From: Desulfonema limicola
GTDB taxonomy: Bacteria > Desulfobacterota > Desulfobacteria > Desulfobacterales > Desulfosalsimonadaceae
Reading direction: 5' to 3'
Assembly (NCBI GenBank): GCA_020722245.1
Contig: DYLE01000133.1
Span: 1 to 6,849 of the forward strand
Length of the DNA stretch: 6,849 nucleotides
Both the position numbers and the translations under genes were made by a program. A model generated the notes under the pieces. It saw only the letters and a list, made by a program, of their open reading frames with translations. It was not told the DNA's origin and searched no databases. Position 1 is the stretch's first letter, and the number at the start of each line of letters is the position of its first letter. Below are positions 6,648-6,849 of the stretch, piece after piece.

Positions 6648-6741
6648 CGGTTATTCCGCTGCGCTTTATAGCGGCAGGTGATCCTGACGTTGGGCCTCAA
6701 AACAGAAACAGCAACTTGCACCATAGATGGAAGGTCAAGTC

Positions 6742-6849
6742 ATGGCTTTGAAGAAATCTCAACTCTATAGCTCACTCTGGCAAAGCTGCGATGAACTGCG
6801 CGGCGGCATGGATGCCTCGCAGTACAAAGATTACGTCCTCACCCTGCTG
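6742..6849 (+). CDS. hsdM: Type I restriction-modification DNA methyltransferase subunit HsdM, N-terminal part only
   Basis: The 36 visible codons start MALKKSQLYSSLW and continue CDELRGGMDASQYKDYVL, which is the typical opening of the N-terminal helical domain of HsdM. In complete systems HsdM methylates adenine in the bipartite target set by HsdS, and together with HsdR forms the restriction complex. ATG at 6742 has AAGG at 6731-6734, seven bases upstream. The gene continues past the right edge, so the S-adenosylmethionine-binding and NPPF-type catalytic motifs cannot be checked. The identification rests on the N-terminus alone but is strong. hsdS and hsdR would be expected further right. 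Confidence 0.88.
   Translation, partial: MALKKSQLYSSLWQSCDELRGGMDASQYKDYVLTLL

Noticed and set aside
6640..6695. An integron attC-like site after the ADP-ribosylglycohydrolase: GTTGGGC at 6689-6695, central hairpin 6656-6674 and GCCC at 6640
   Set aside because: The left core lacks the required AAC, the arms pair poorly, no matching core site precedes the gene, and a 7-base degenerate core is expected by chance several times in this window.

Overview
The window looks like the chromosome of a Gram-negative bacterium. Lon, Hsp20 and RlpA resemble versions seen in sulfate-reducing and related Desulfobacterota (deltaproteobacterial type), but that placement is an inference from protein style, not a search result. 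All supported genes are on the + strand.

Left part (1-4194), ordinary backbone DNA. The window opens inside a small putative lipoprotein gene whose start is probably just outside. After a 183-base gap, which holds a strong 12-bp hairpin and a possible Shine-Dalgarno-masking helix, comes a tight row of three genes: a small heat-shock protein (hsp20), the ATP-dependent protease Lon with all catalytic residues present, and RlpA, an envelope septal-ring/lytic transglycosylase protein with a C-terminal SPOR domain. Lon and RlpA are 10 bases apart, so these three probably share transcripts. Hsp20 holds unfolded proteins and Lon degrades them.

Middle part (3923-5459), a rearranged locus. The last 291 bases of rlpA (the SPOR domain plus 19 bases after the stop) occur twice as direct repeats, 1246 bases apart, differing at only three positions. 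Between them lies 955 bp of visibly AT-richer DNA. It carries an overlapping pair (a 65-aa protein and a 157-aa AbiEii-like/MNT-fold nucleotidyltransferase) followed by a decayed stretch. The pair resembles a toxin-antitoxin or abortive-infection module. Repeat copy 2 has no signal peptide or catalytic domain and is best read as a gene fragment. Directly after it, 80 codons are open without a start, probably the tail of another truncated gene.

Right part (5461-6849). A complete ADP-ribosylglycohydrolase (DraG-like) gene is followed 94 bases later by the first 36 codons of a type I restriction-modification methyltransferase gene (hsdM), which runs off the window. A nucleotidyltransferase module, an ADP-ribose hydrolase and a type I R-M system, next to duplicated and broken sequence, suggest the edge of a defence or genomic island that entered at the 3' end of rlpA. 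No integrase, transposase, tRNA, rRNA or CRISPR array is visible.
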